Part shown: positions 37,620 to 46,770 of the stretch, one piece after another
How the letters are laid out: each line of letters starts with the position of its first letter
Numbering within the stretch: the stretch's first letter is position 1
Source of the DNA: a bacterium
GTDB lineage: Bacteria > Pseudomonadota > Alphaproteobacteria > Caulobacterales > Caulobacteraceae
Length of the DNA: 55,243 nt
Direction of reading: 5' to 3'
Assembly: GCA_030824495.1 (NCBI GenBank)
Contig: JAVBXP010000061.1
Span: forward strand, 1 to 55,243
Program-made: the position numbers and the translations under genes
The notes under the pieces: generated by a model
Database searches by the model: none
Seen by the model: the letters and a program-made list of their open reading frames with translations, nothing else
What the model was told of the DNA's origin: nothing

Positions 37620-38630
37620 ATGGCCGATCCTGAAGCGGACATTGAACGCGCCGATCGTGAAGCTGCTGATTGGTTCACTCGCTTGGGGTCCAAGGTGGTC
37701 GCGACCAAGACGATCGAGGATTTCTATGCTTGGCGCCGCGATCGACTGAACAACACCAGTTACGAGCGGATTGAACGGCTCTGGAGCGAAACTGCACGGC
37801 TCAGGGGCGACCCGGACATCGACATCGCCGTGCGCCAGGCGCTTCAACGCGGCGCGGACCGCCGGAAGGCAGGACTGCTTGCCGACTTGGCCGGTAAAAA
37901 AGGCCTCGGACTGGCGATGATCGCCATCGTCTGTCTTGCAGGCGCCTATTTTCTGACACGGTCGGACGAGTTGTCGACTGGGGTCGGAGAGCAGAAAACT
38001 GTGCTTTTGGAGGACGGAACGCGCGTCACACTGGACACTAACTCGGCGGTCATTGTGAACATGACCGAGGACCAGCGCCAGGTTCAGCTAACGAGGGGCC
38101 AAGTTCTGTTCGAAGTCGCTGGGGATCGGGCCCGTCCCTTTGTCGTCTCCACCGAAAAGGGGCAGGTGCGCGCTATCGGCACAAGGTTCGAGGTGGGGTT
38201 GCGCCCTGCGGGCATGAAAGTCACCCTGCTGGAAGGGGCTGTGGAAGTTCGCAATGCGCCACAGACTGGATCACCTGACACCTGGACGCTCACTGCAGGT
38301 CAGCAGGTCACGGTCGGAAGGACGAGCCAGCCATTCTCAAAGCCGAGAATGGTCGATGTGGCGGCCGCCACGAGTTGGACGACAGGCCGGCTAACTTTCA
38401 AGGAGACGCCCCTTGCGGAGGCCGTAGACGAAGTCAATCGATACAGTCGCTCGAAGATTCAACTTGAAGCCGGAGACGTCGCCCCGCGCCCCCTCAATGG
38501 AGCATTTCAAGCTGGTGATCCCGAAGCGTTCGCCGAGGCTGTCGCTAAGCTGTACGACCTTGAAGTGACGCAGACCTCTAATGGCAAGATCGTTCTACAA
38601 TCACCGCCTCAGTTGCGAAGTGTTGACTGA
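37620..38630 (+). CDS. FecR-type anti-sigma/signal transducer
   Basis: A 336-residue FecR homologue from ATG 37620 (GGTGAG five bases upstream). The N-terminal cytoplasmic DUF4880 region (ADREAADWFTRL at about 13-24) binds the sigma factor. One membrane helix is at about 98-116 (GLGLAMIAIVCLAGAYFL). The periplasmic FecR domain follows (GEQKTVLLEDGTRVTLDTNSAVIV, about 124-147, and VRAIGTRFEVG). The C-terminal STN-interacting part ends in QLRSVD. It precedes the STN-containing TonB receptor by 148 bp on the same strand. It should transmit receptor occupancy to the FecI-like factor. Confidence 0.93.
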   Translation: MADPEADIERADREAADWFTRLGSKVVATKTIEDFYAWRRDRLNNTSYERIERLWSETARLRGDPDIDIAVRQALQRGADRRKAGLLADLAGKKGLGLAMIAIVCLAGAYFLTRSDELSTGVGEQKTVLLEDGTRVTLDTNSAVIVNMTEDQRQVQLTRGQVLFEVAGDRARPFVVSTEKGQVRAIGTRFEVGLRPAGMKVTLLEGAVEVRNAPQTGSPDTWTLTAGQQVTVGRTSQPFSKPRMVDVAAATSWTTGRLTFKETPLAEAVDEVNRYSRSKIQLEAGDVAPRPLNGAFQAGDPEAFAEAVAKLYDLEVTQTSNGKIVLQSPPQLRSVD

Positions 38631-38739
38631 CTTGTGAGGACAAAGACGCGCTCACCGGCCTCCGAACGGGCCCGTCTAAGAAATTTTATTCAACCAGCAG
38701 TTAGGGTGCATACCCGTTTCGGACGCCTATCCCCCATAA

Positions 38740-38760
38740 CCGACGGTTCAGAATCGTCGG
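38740..38760 (+). promoter_or_regulatory. Stem-loop in the leader of the lasso TonB receptor gene
   Basis: CCGACG / GTTCAGAAT / CGTCGG, 19 bases before the start codon and directly ahead of the GGGGAG ribosome site. It could be an operator or an mRNA structure that modulates translation. It is supported by symmetry only. Confidence 0.35.
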
Positions 38761-38778
38761 ACACAGGGGAGTGAAACC

Positions 38779-41742
38779 ATGTCGTCCAAGGCGATGTATT
38801 GGGCTAGCGGAGCGGCCGCGGTCATTTTGAACTGCACGGCGCAGCCGGCCTTGGCGCAGACCACTGCTCCAATGTATTTCGAAGTATCGTCAGGAAGTCT
38901 CGACAGCGCGCTGTCGGCGTTCGTTCAGCTGTCTGGACTGCAATTGCTCTACACGCCAGACCAAGTCGCTGGCGTGGTCACCCCCGGTTTGAAGGGTGTC
39001 TACACGCCGCGCGAGGGGCTCGCCAAGCTGCTGGCGGGCACAGACCTCCTCGTTCATGAGACGCCCTCAGGAGCTTTGGTTTTGCGCCAGGCGCCGGCGG
39101 CCAAACCCGCCGCCGCCCTAACCAAACATGGCGAGACGATCGACGAAGTGGTGGTCACCGGCACCCATATCCGCGGGGCAGGCCGGGGTGCTTCCCAAGT
39201 CATATCGCTGAGCCGCGACGCGCTTCTAGAAACCGGCCACCCCACTGTGGCCGATGCTTTGGCGGCCCTGCCTCAGAACTTCGCGGGCACGGCTTCGCCG
39301 GAGACGATTGGAACGGGGGCGGACCTGACCGGCGTCAACGCGTCGCGGGCGACTGGCGTTAATCTGCGTGGCCTTGGATCAGACGCCACACTCGTGCTGG
39401 TCAACGGCCGGCGCATGGCCGGCACCGGGGTGCGTGGGGATTTCGCCGACGTTTCGGCCCTGCCTACGGCGGCGATCAGTCGAGTTGAGGTGCTGCTCGA
39501 CGGAGCTTCGGCCATTTACGGGTCGGACGCGGTTGGCGGCGTGGTCAATATTATCTTGAAGGACGACTACGAGGGCGCCGAGAGCCGCGTGCGCCTTGGG
39601 GGCGCGGCTGGGGGCTTTGAGGACATTTTGTTGAGCCAGACTCTGGGCCGTACATGGTCCAGCGGTCACATGCTTGCAGCCTATGAATACGAGGATCGCA
39701 CAGCGCTCGCGTTCGCTAAGCGCGATTTCGCGGCGACATCAGATTTGCGCGTCTTTGGCGGGACCGATCGTCGAAGCAACTTTGCGAGCCCGGGCAATAT
39801 CTTGTCCGCTAACCCTGCCACCGGCGCGCTGACCCCCACATGGGCGATCCCCGCCGGACGCTCGCAGTTTCCGTTGTCACCGCAAGATTTTCAGTACGGC
39901 GTGGTGAATCATGGCGAGAGCCGCGCGGGCATGGACCTGCTTCCGGCCCAGCAGCGGCACAGCTTCTATGGAGGCTTTTCCCAAGAGATCTCAGCGGGCG
40001 TTAAGCTGAATGGCGACCTTCGCTTCAGCCGGCGCACTTTCGAGAGCCTGACCCAGGCGCCCGTGTCGACCGTCACGGTGACCGACGCAAATCCGTTCTT
40101 TTCATCGCCGGTGGGCGCCCGCAGTCACCAGATCACCTATGCGTTTATAGACGATCTGGGCCCGGTGGCTTCGGATGGGAGCAGTCAGAGCTTGGGCGCC
40201 ACGCTGGGCGCCGAGATCAACTTGCCAAAGCAATGGCGAGGCGAAACCTACATAGCCTACGCCCAAGAAGTGACGCGCACCCAGACGACTGGAATGCTCA
40301 ACAGCCTGTTCCTGCGTGAGGCGCTCGGCGCGATACCTGACAATCCAGCGACGGTTTTTCGCGCTTCGATTGACGGCTACTTCAACCCGTTCGGCGATGG
40401 AACACGCACTCCTGCCACCGTGTCGGAGTTCATTGGTGACGGCTACTCGTCGGCCCGGTATCTAAACCAGATCGCGACGGCCAGTTTGAAGGCCGACGGC
40501 CGGCTGCTGACACTGCCCGGGGGCGAGGTCCAGTTGGCGATCGGCGCCCAGGCGCGCACCGAAATCTTCGATCAGCTGACCATCAACCGGGTGTCTACCG
40601 TGGATCCCGTCGTCAATAGGCGGCCCACCTTTGACAGGAGCCTCCTAGCGGGGTTCGCAGAGCTGCGCGTGCCTTTGGTAGGCCGCGAAAATCGCCGCGC
40701 AGGCATTGAGCGGCTCGAGGTGTCGCTGGCTGGCCGCGTCGAGCACTATGACGACGTCGGAACCACCACCAATCCGAAGGTCGGCGTGATCTGGGAGCCG
40801 GTGGAGGATCTGCGCTTGCGCGCGACCTATGGCACATCATTTCGCGCCCCAGCGCTCTCGGAAGTTTTCGGCGCTCAGACCAGCAACGCCACCTTTCTGG
40901 CGCGAGGCGCCGAGCGCGTCTTGGTGCTGAGCCTCAACGGCGGCAATCCCGATTTAAAGCCGGAGACCGCCACCTCGTGGACGGCGGGGATCGACTTTAC
41001 ACCGGCGGCGCTGCCGGGCCTCTCCCTCAGCACGACCTGGTTTGACATTCGCTTTGACCAACAGATCGATCGACCGGTCCTCACCAGCCTCGCGACAGCC
41101 CTCACCAACCCTGCGTTCGCTCCGTTTGTCCGCACTCTCGATCCAAGCCTATCGAGTGACATCGCCGTGATTGAGCGCCTTCTGGCTGACCCGAACTACA
41201 GCAATCCGGGGCTCTATCCGCCGGCCGCCTTCGGCGCGATCGTCGACAGTCGGTACATCAACACCTCAAGTCTGGAAGTGCGCGGTGTCGACCTAGCAGG
41301 CAGCTACGCTTTCGAGCTGGGCGACCATAAGCTCAACCTATCGGCCAACGCGTCTTACCTGATCAATTTCAACCAACAACTCACCCCCACGTCTCCGATC
41401 GAAAGCATCGTCGACACCCCCGGCCGGCCGTTAGCTTTGCGCGCGAGCACCACTTTCAATTGGGGATATGGGGGTTGGGGCGCGAGCCTTACGTTCAACT
41501 ATGCTGATGACTATCGCAGTGAGGCAGGCGCCAAGATTGACGCCTTCTTGACGAGCGATCTGCAGATACGCTGGTCGGCACAGACAAGCTTTGCTGAAGG
41601 GTTCGGTGTCGCCCTTTCGGTGCAAAACCTGTTCAACGAGCCACCGCCTTTCTACGACAATCCAGCGGGCGTTGGTTATGACGCCGCTAACGCCGACGCG
41701 CTTGGCCGCTACGTCTCCCTCCAGCTCACAAAGAGCTGGTAA
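38779..41742 (+). CDS. STN-containing TonB-dependent transducer, lasso locus
   Basis: A 987-residue outer-membrane receptor. Signal peptide at about 1-27. N-terminal STN signalling domain at about 33-110 (FEVSSGSLDSALSAFVQLSGLQLLYTPDQV...TPREGLAKLLAGTDL). TonB box IDEVVVTGTH at about 121-130. Plug with LRGLGSDATLVLVNGRRMAG and IYGSDAVGGVVNIIL. Barrel ending in a terminal aromatic strand GRYVSLQLTKSW. The STN domain plus neighbouring FecI and FecR define a transducing receptor. Followed 29 bp later by the lasso isopeptidase. Family knowledge of such clusters suggests it imports the lasso peptide; the ligand is not proven. Confidence 0.95.
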   Translation: MSSKAMYWASGAAAVILNCTAQPALAQTTAPMYFEVSSGSLDSALSAFVQLSGLQLLYTPDQVAGVVTPGLKGVYTPREGLAKLLAGTDLLVHETPSGALVLRQAPAAKPAAALTKHGETIDEVVVTGTHIRGAGRGASQVISLSRDALLETGHPTVADALAALPQNFAGTASPETIGTGADLTGVNASRATGVNLRGLGSDATLVLVNGRRMAGTGVRGDFADVSALPTAAISRVEVLLDGASAIYGSDAVGGVVNIILKDDYEGAESRVRLGGAAGGFEDILLSQTLGRTWSSGHMLAAYEYEDRTALAFAKRDFAATSDLRVFGGTDRRSNFASPGNILSANPATGALTPTWAIPAGRSQFPLSPQDFQYGVVNHGESRAGMDLLPAQQRHSFYGGFSQEISAGVKLNGDLRFSRRTFESLTQAPVSTVTVTDANPFFSSPVGARSHQITYAFIDDLGPVASDGSSQSLGATLGAEINLPKQWRGETYIAYAQEVTRTQTTGMLNSLFLREALGAIPDNPATVFRASIDGYFNPFGDGTRTPATVSEFIGDGYSSARYLNQIATASLKADGRLLTLPGGEVQLAIGAQARTEIFDQLTINRVSTVDPVVNRRPTFDRSLLAGFAELRVPLVGRENRRAGIERLEVSLAGRVEHYDDVGTTTNPKVGVIWEPVEDLRLRATYGTSFRAPALSEVFGAQTSNATFLARGAERVLVLSLNGGNPDLKPETATSWTAGIDFTPAALPGLSLSTTWFDIRFDQQIDRPVLTSLATALTNPAFAPFVRTLDPSLSSDIAVIERLLADPNYSNPGLYPPAAFGAIVDSRYINTSSLEVRGVDLAGSYAFELGDHKLNLSANASYLINFNQQLTPTSPIESIVDTPGRPLALRASTTFNWGYGGWGASLTFNYADDYRSEAGAKIDAFLTSDLQIRWSAQTSFAEGFGVALSVQNLFNEPPPFYDNPAGVGYDAANADALGRYVSLQLTKSW

Positions 41743-41771
41743 CCCCCACCATTCGACGTTCGAGGTAATCC

Positions 41772-44288
41772 ATGCGCCTGCTTGCAGCGCTCGGCGCCCT
41801 GTCGCTCATCCTTGGCTCGCCGCCCGCTTTTGCGCGGCCCTACACCGTTGAGGATCTGCTCGCCACCGAGAGCATTGGTGGCGTCACACTCGATCCTACT
41901 GGACGCTGGGCGGTGATCGCTCACAACCCAGCCTGGGCCACTGCCCCGCGCTTTGACCACGCGGGCCGAACTGAGCTCACGCTGGGCACACTCGACGTCG
42001 TCGATCTCGTCACGCCCTCGCCGCGCAACCGGTTGTTCGAGCACGAAGCTGGCGCGGGCTACTCAGCTGGCCCAGTCTCGCCATCGGGCCGCTACATGCT
42101 GGTTTTCCGCCTGCAAAATCATGTGTGGACCGCGGGTGTCGTCACCATAGCCCAGCGGCGCGTTCGCTGGCTGGACCTAACTCCCGAGTTCCCTGTTTAC
42201 GGGCGAGTTGCGCAATGGCGATCAGACGCCGAGCTCCTGCTCATCACACGTCAACCCGGCGTAGGACCACGACAATTACGCCTGGGCTGGGATGCTGGCG
42301 CACGGCTCCCTATGCTCTGGGCCGCGCAGGCCAAGGGCCAGAACCCCACCGCTCACGTTGTGGGCAGTGGTAGATATCTGGGCCAGAAAGCTGCGCCCAC
42401 TGGGGCTGGCCTGGTGAGCGTGACGCCGGAAACCGGACACATTGCTCAGTTGGAATCTGGGGAGTTTGTCGACCTCGAGATATCGCCAAACGGGCGTCAC
42501 GTTGCGCTCTTCGGCAACGCCGAGAGCATACAGCCTGGGGCGCTCGACCGGGTCACCGCGAGTTTCCCGACGCGGCGTCGCTACCTAAAGCTCGTCGATT
42601 TGCAGACGAAAGCCCAATCGGAGCCCTGCGCCGGCTGCGACTTTCATCTTCGGCTCCTGAGTTGGGCGCCCAATGGCCGCGAACTCCTCGTCGCAAGAAG
42701 AGGCGATCATTTCGGCCGTCCGGAGCTTGTGCGGATCCGCGCCCAGGACAACCGGGTCACGCGACTTGATCTGAAAGGTTTAGCACCCAGTCTTGGGTAT
42801 ACCGGTGAAGGCGGCGTGCTCGTCGCAGCCGAGTGGATCGGATCAGATCCAATCGTCTACGCCCATCCGACGATCGGCGGACGCAGCGACTGGTATCGGC
42901 TATCGGCTGCGGGCCCGTTGAATTTGACCGCTCAGCTGCAGGCCGCGCCGCCGCGCCGCCTCGCTACAATCCAAAGCGATGGGATTTCACTCATCGCCAG
43001 TGGCGCGGCTTGGGCGATCGACCGCCAAGGTCACACTAGATCCCTTAGCAAAGATCGGCTGGAGAGCGTCCCACTAGACCTCGACACTAGCCTTGGAGCG
43101 CGCTTCAACGCCAACCCGATCGTCCGAGAAGTTTCGCCCCTTGCGCGGCGCGGCGACCCAGACGGCGACGTCCTGATCGGCCTTTACCCCGCCCTCGGCA
43201 CACTTGGCCGCCTTGGCCGGCGCGACACGGTCCTTGCCGCCAACCAATACTCCGCGCTCATCCATCGTCGGACTGCCAGCGGAGTCGCATCGATTGAATT
43301 TTCACAGCCAGGTGGAGCCACACGGCGACTTCTGACTATCAATTCTAGCCTTGCAGGCGTGACCCCCGCGCGCATCCTTCCAATAGCGCACGGGCCGGCC
43401 GAGGCCCATCTCACCAGCTGGCTTTACCTCCCTGAGCCGAAATCCCGGGGCGCCGACAAGCCGCCGCTCGTGGTGATGCCCTATCCCAGCGCTGTCTTCC
43501 CGCAACCTGCCATCTCTACTCTGCCTGGCGAGCTACGCTTTCCCATCCATCCTCAGGTCCTAGCGGGCGCGGGATACGCCGTCCTGATGCCCAGCCTTCC
43601 CTTCGACCGGTCCGCCAGTGAACCCATGAGGGGCGTCGCCGACCAGATCCTGGCGGTCGTAGACAAGGCGGTCGCCACCGGCGAGGTCGATGGTGATCGT
43701 GTTGCTCTACTTGGCCACAGCTTCGGCGCGTACGCCGCAATGGCCAGCGCGTCCCAAACCGACCGCTTCAAGGCGATAGTCGCCGTCGCAGGTATCTCGG
43801 ACTTGGTCAGCTATTGGGGCGTGATGCCTCTCCACTACCGCGTTGCGGCCGAGGATGGCCCCTTCTATGCGGCGATGGCGGGATTGGCCGAACGGGGCCA
43901 TCCGCATCAGGAAGGACCCCCGTGGCGTGACCCAGCTCGATATATCCGCAATAGCCCGCTTTTCTTCGCCGATCAGATCACCACGCCGCTGATGTTAGTT
44001 CACGGAGATCAGGACGAGGTCGGCTTCAATCAGTCGGAGGAAATGTTCGCGGCTCTCTATCGCCAAGGGAAGACCGCGCAGTTCGTGACCTACTGGGGAG
44101 AAGGCCATGCCATCATCAGTCCGGCCAATGTTCGCGACTTCTACAAGCGGGTTCTGGAGTTTCTCAGCGAGAACCTGGGTGAAGGGCGACGACTGCCAGA
44201 CATCTCCATTTCGACAGCCCCTGAGCCAGCCGATGCGACACAACAAGCAGCGCGGACCGCAGCGCTAGGACCGTCCGTGCAACGATGA
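41772..44288 (+). CDS. Lasso peptide isopeptidase (Atxe-like, S9 family)
   Basis: An 838-residue prolyl-oligopeptidase-family enzyme. A signal peptide (MRLLAALGALSLILGSPPAFA) is followed by a beta-propeller domain (about 35-530) and a C-terminal alpha/beta-hydrolase. The catalytic triad reads Ser650 in GHSFGAY, Asp748 in HGDQDEVGF and His779 in GEGHAII. Its position next to lasso A, B and C genes and an STN receptor matches the astexin-type isopeptidases that open the lasso macrolactam. It should act in the periplasm on re-imported peptide. RBS GAGG. It is convergent with the cyclase gene, overlapping it by 24 bp at their 3' ends, which could allow antisense interference. Confidence 0.93.
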   Translation: MRLLAALGALSLILGSPPAFARPYTVEDLLATESIGGVTLDPTGRWAVIAHNPAWATAPRFDHAGRTELTLGTLDVVDLVTPSPRNRLFEHEAGAGYSAGPVSPSGRYMLVFRLQNHVWTAGVVTIAQRRVRWLDLTPEFPVYGRVAQWRSDAELLLITRQPGVGPRQLRLGWDAGARLPMLWAAQAKGQNPTAHVVGSGRYLGQKAAPTGAGLVSVTPETGHIAQLESGEFVDLEISPNGRHVALFGNAESIQPGALDRVTASFPTRRRYLKLVDLQTKAQSEPCAGCDFHLRLLSWAPNGRELLVARRGDHFGRPELVRIRAQDNRVTRLDLKGLAPSLGYTGEGGVLVAAEWIGSDPIVYAHPTIGGRSDWYRLSAAGPLNLTAQLQAAPPRRLATIQSDGISLIASGAAWAIDRQGHTRSLSKDRLESVPLDLDTSLGARFNANPIVREVSPLARRGDPDGDVLIGLYPALGTLGRLGRRDTVLAANQYSALIHRRTASGVASIEFSQPGGATRRLLTINSSLAGVTPARILPIAHGPAEAHLTSWLYLPEPKSRGADKPPLVVMPYPSAVFPQPAISTLPGELRFPIHPQVLAGAGYAVLMPSLPFDRSASEPMRGVADQILAVVDKAVATGEVDGDRVALLGHSFGAYAAMASASQTDRFKAIVAVAGISDLVSYWGVMPLHYRVAAEDGPFYAAMAGLAERGHPHQEGPPWRDPARYIRNSPLFFADQITTPLMLVHGDQDEVGFNQSEEMFAALYRQGKTAQFVTYWGEGHAIISPANVRDFYKRVLEFLSENLGEGRRLPDISISTAPEPADATQQAARTAALGPSVQR

Positions 44289-46043
44289 GATACGGCTCTC
44301 CCACTCCCGAACCCAGGACTCCACCAACGCGGTAAAGAGTATGGATGGATAGTCGCCGCGGATGATCAATTGCTCGCGCGTCAACAAGGCTTCGAGCCGT
44401 GCAACGTTGATCATGTTCATTTGCGCCAGGCGGCCTTCAAGAAGAAACGGTCGCAGGAACGCCAGGCTCCCGGCGACAGTTCGCGCATAATAGCCTCCCA
44501 GGCTGCCCTTGGTGCGCCGGCCGGCGATAGCGTCGGGTAGTCGGTGAGAGAAGGCCTGCCTGGCAAGCCCACGATCTCGCCCGCCCGATGTAAGCACTGG
44601 TGTGGGCGTCCTCAGACATAGCTCCATGATAGGCTGGGCGAGTAGCGGATGAATGACGTCGGCCACCAGGCTACGGCGGTTTTCGCCATAAAGGGTCAGC
44701 TTCTCCACCAGACTGCACACCTGTAGGCGTTTGGCTGGAGGAACCTCTTCTAATCCAACAAGCCAAGGGTGCGCGGCGCCATCGAAGCTGGTTCTGTCAG
44801 CAAGGAATGACGGGCGCCCAGTGACCGAAAGTTGGCGTCCACGTCTCTCAGACCACGCGAGCATCGCGAGGCTCCAGACTGATTTCCGCAGCCACCGGGC
44901 GGTGTTGACCAAGCTGGGATCCACGAAGCCGCGCAAACCTCGAAGATGAAATAGATCGGCCGCCACGAGGGGGCTGGGAGACTGGAAAAACACCATGTCT
45001 CCGCCTTGCCCCGTGAATATCGTATCGGCGCCGGCCAGTTTCGCCCGCATCCCAATGTCGACGTCGCGTTCACAATCCAGACCACTAAGACCGGGGCGCA
45101 CGCCCCTGGATATGTCCGCGAGCTTGCGCTCCGTGAGGACGTAGTCTGGCTTTTCGGCCTCTGCGAGTTCGAAGGCCAAAGCGTCAGCTAAGTTCCGAGC
45201 AAATACCCGCTCGTCACCCTCACCGCTGGCTGCGCGATAGTTTAGCCATTGCACCACGTTTGCATGTCGGGCCGCGGCCAAGGCGGCCGCCACGATCGAC
45301 GAATCCAGACCACCAGATACCTCGACTAGAATTCCTCGGCGATCTGAGCTTAGCGCCCGGACGACCTTATCAACGGCGCCCTCCACCATGGTGGGAAGCT
45401 CATCATTCGGCGGCGGGGGAGTGTTGATCCAATCCACCGGCCTCCAGACTTGGGTGTCGGCCTGTCCTGGTTGGGACAGGGATCCAGGAGCCAAGGCGTG
45501 AATCCCGGCCAGGCCAGATGAGCCGGCGATGGCGGCGGGAGATTCCAACCAGGAGGCTATCTGCTCGCGGTCGAGACTTAGGTTCGGCGGAAGCGCCGCG
45601 AGCAGGAAATCGGGCAATGTCGACGCAACGACGGTGACGTTGCCGCTACGCCAGATCAGCGCCTCCACAGCGCCCGATGGGTCGCGCAAAACGCTTGGTC
45701 CAGAGAGATCCGAAGGACGCAGCACGGCGACATACCGCCCCCAGTACGACGTCACGAGTTGCTTAGCGACCAACACAGGGTCGCGGCTGCTGGCGCTCGA
45801 CAATGGTTCATCGGACGCTGGCTTGCTTCCCGAGTAGAGATCTCCGATGACCAAGCCTTGAAGTTGGGCCACCCACCTCAAAGCTGGGCGCTGGGGGCCC
45901 GCCGTCAAAACTATGACGCCCGGCGTCTCAAGAGCTATCGCCCAGCAATCGGCGGACGAATTCGCTATCGAGGGTGGCGCGATCAGAGGCGCGCTTCGGA
46001 TGCTCGGATTCCAGCAAAGGGCTATGAACCGCATGGCGCTCAT
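44265..46043 (-). CDS. Lasso peptide cyclase, asparagine-synthetase-like (C protein)
   Basis: A 592-residue homologue of asparagine synthetase B that should adenylate the side-chain carboxylate of the ring Asp/Glu and join it to Gly1 of the core. The N-terminal glutaminase-like domain is about 1-200 and lacks the catalytic N-terminal Cys (starts MSAMRFIALCWNP), as usual for lasso cyclases. The PP-loop SGGLDSS is at 243-249. GQGGDMVFF and the C-terminal KGSLGGYYARTV continue the synthetase domain. ATG 46043 overlaps the B stop by 4 bp; the longer open frame upstream reads through the B gene. It is co-transcribed with A and B. Confidence 0.94.
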   Translation of the reverse strand: MSAMRFIALCWNPSIRSAPLIAPPSIANSSADCWAIALETPGVIVLTAGPQRPALRWVAQLQGLVIGDLYSGSKPASDEPLSSASSRDPVLVAKQLVTSYWGRYVAVLRPSDLSGPSVLRDPSGAVEALIWRSGNVTVVASTLPDFLLAALPPNLSLDREQIASWLESPAAIAGSSGLAGIHALAPGSLSQPGQADTQVWRPVDWINTPPPPNDELPTMVEGAVDKVVRALSSDRRGILVEVSGGLDSSIVAAALAAARHANVVQWLNYRAASGEGDERVFARNLADALAFELAEAEKPDYVLTERKLADISRGVRPGLSGLDCERDVDIGMRAKLAGADTIFTGQGGDMVFFQSPSPLVAADLFHLRGLRGFVDPSLVNTARWLRKSVWSLAMLAWSERRGRQLSVTGRPSFLADRTSFDGAAHPWLVGLEEVPPAKRLQVCSLVEKLTLYGENRRSLVADVIHPLLAQPIMELCLRTPTPVLTSGGRDRGLARQAFSHRLPDAIAGRRTKGSLGGYYARTVAGSLAFLRPFLLEGRLAQMNMINVARLEALLTREQLIIRGDYPSILFTALVESWVREWESRISSLHGRS

Positions 46044-46711
46044 ACCACCAAGATGGGCGTGAAGCGGCCGACATAGTCGGCGGGATCGTCGAACACGACG
46101 TCGCCAGCCTGAAGCCAGCAGTGGGCTGAAAAAGGCCAAGTCCGAACACCAAAGACCCAGTGGGCGTCCAGCCCAGCCTGGCGCAGGAACTTCAGCAGCA
46201 AGACGCAGCGATAGAGACACGCCCCTTGCTGCGGCACCCAGGGCAACAACTCTCGAAAAACCTGAACGCGGCGTAGCTCCAGCGCTCCAGGCGCTCCCAA
46301 CGGGATCTGCGTCCTGGCACATCTTTGGCTCGCACGGTCGATCAGGTATTTCAGGGGACGACCATGAAAATGGCGGGCCATTGAGAAAGTCGCCGCGACC
46401 ATGCTGAGACGCTCCGATGCGCTAGCGCTCACGTCGCCGTGCGCCATCAGGTCCGATCGCGCTGGATCGAAAATGAACGGGCGCCTGTTTCGCAATCGAG
46501 GGGCGTGCGACAGCAAACCAACATTGGCCAACTCAGCGGCCAAGGCTTCCGGTAGGTTTGCGATTGCATGAGCCGCGAACGGTGAGGCCAGCTCCGGATC
46601 CACGTCCGGAAGGCAGTGATAGGCGTCTCGACCAATATCAAGGAAAACGAGATCGGCGCCGACCAAAGCTGCGTAGACGTCGTTGGCGACTGAGCGAGTG
46701 GTCTCGTTCAC
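46040..46711 (-). CDS. Lasso peptide leader protease with RRE domain (B protein)
   Basis: A 223-residue fused B protein. The N-terminal part (about 8-90) looks like the degenerate PqqD/RRE domain that grips the precursor leader (DVYAALVGADLVFLDIGRDAYHCLP). The C-terminal transglutaminase-like cysteine protease has Cys165 in QQGACLYRC, His197 in SAHCWLQ and Asp208/209 in VVFDDP. GTG 46711 is preferred because GGGAG lies six bases before it. A TTG at 46756 also opens the frame, but it falls inside the A-B hairpin. It should cleave after the leader residue preceding Gly1 of the core, then pass the product to the cyclase. Confidence 0.92.
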   Translation of the reverse strand: MNETTRSVANDVYAALVGADLVFLDIGRDAYHCLPDVDPELASPFAAHAIANLPEALAAELANVGLLSHAPRLRNRRPFIFDPARSDLMAHGDVSASASERLSMVAATFSMARHFHGRPLKYLIDRASQRCARTQIPLGAPGALELRRVQVFRELLPWVPQQGACLYRCVLLLKFLRQAGLDAHWVFGVRTWPFSAHCWLQAGDVVFDDPADYVGRFTPILVV

Positions 46712-46735
46712 GCTGCGCTCCCACAAAGAAAGGGA

Positions 46736-46763
46736 GCCGGCGTCAGCCCCAGCCAACGCCGGC
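46736..46763 (-). terminator. Hairpin between lasso precursor and B gene (attenuator)
   Basis: On the minus strand, GCCGGCGT / 12-base loop / ACGCCGGC, an 8-bp perfect stem 7 bases after the precursor stop and about 25 bases before the B start. It is followed by CCGGCTCCCTTTCTTTG, an interrupted T-tract. It is strong enough to end most transcripts or stabilise the A mRNA, weak enough to let some polymerase reach B and C. This would make far more precursor than enzyme. Confidence 0.65.
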
Positions 46764-46770
46764 CCTCACC

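Noticed and set aside
37479..37847. Minus-strand frame ending PSAYDGGYFNAFTGKLQVS, at first sight like part of an outer-membrane protein.
   Set aside because: It overlaps the start of fecR on the other strand, has no ribosome site or further similarity, and is probably chance.
46712..46756. Longer B protein starting at TTG 46756.
   Set aside because: The TTG lies in the hairpin loop, the extra 15 residues are unlike B proteins, and GTG 46711 has a good ribosome site.
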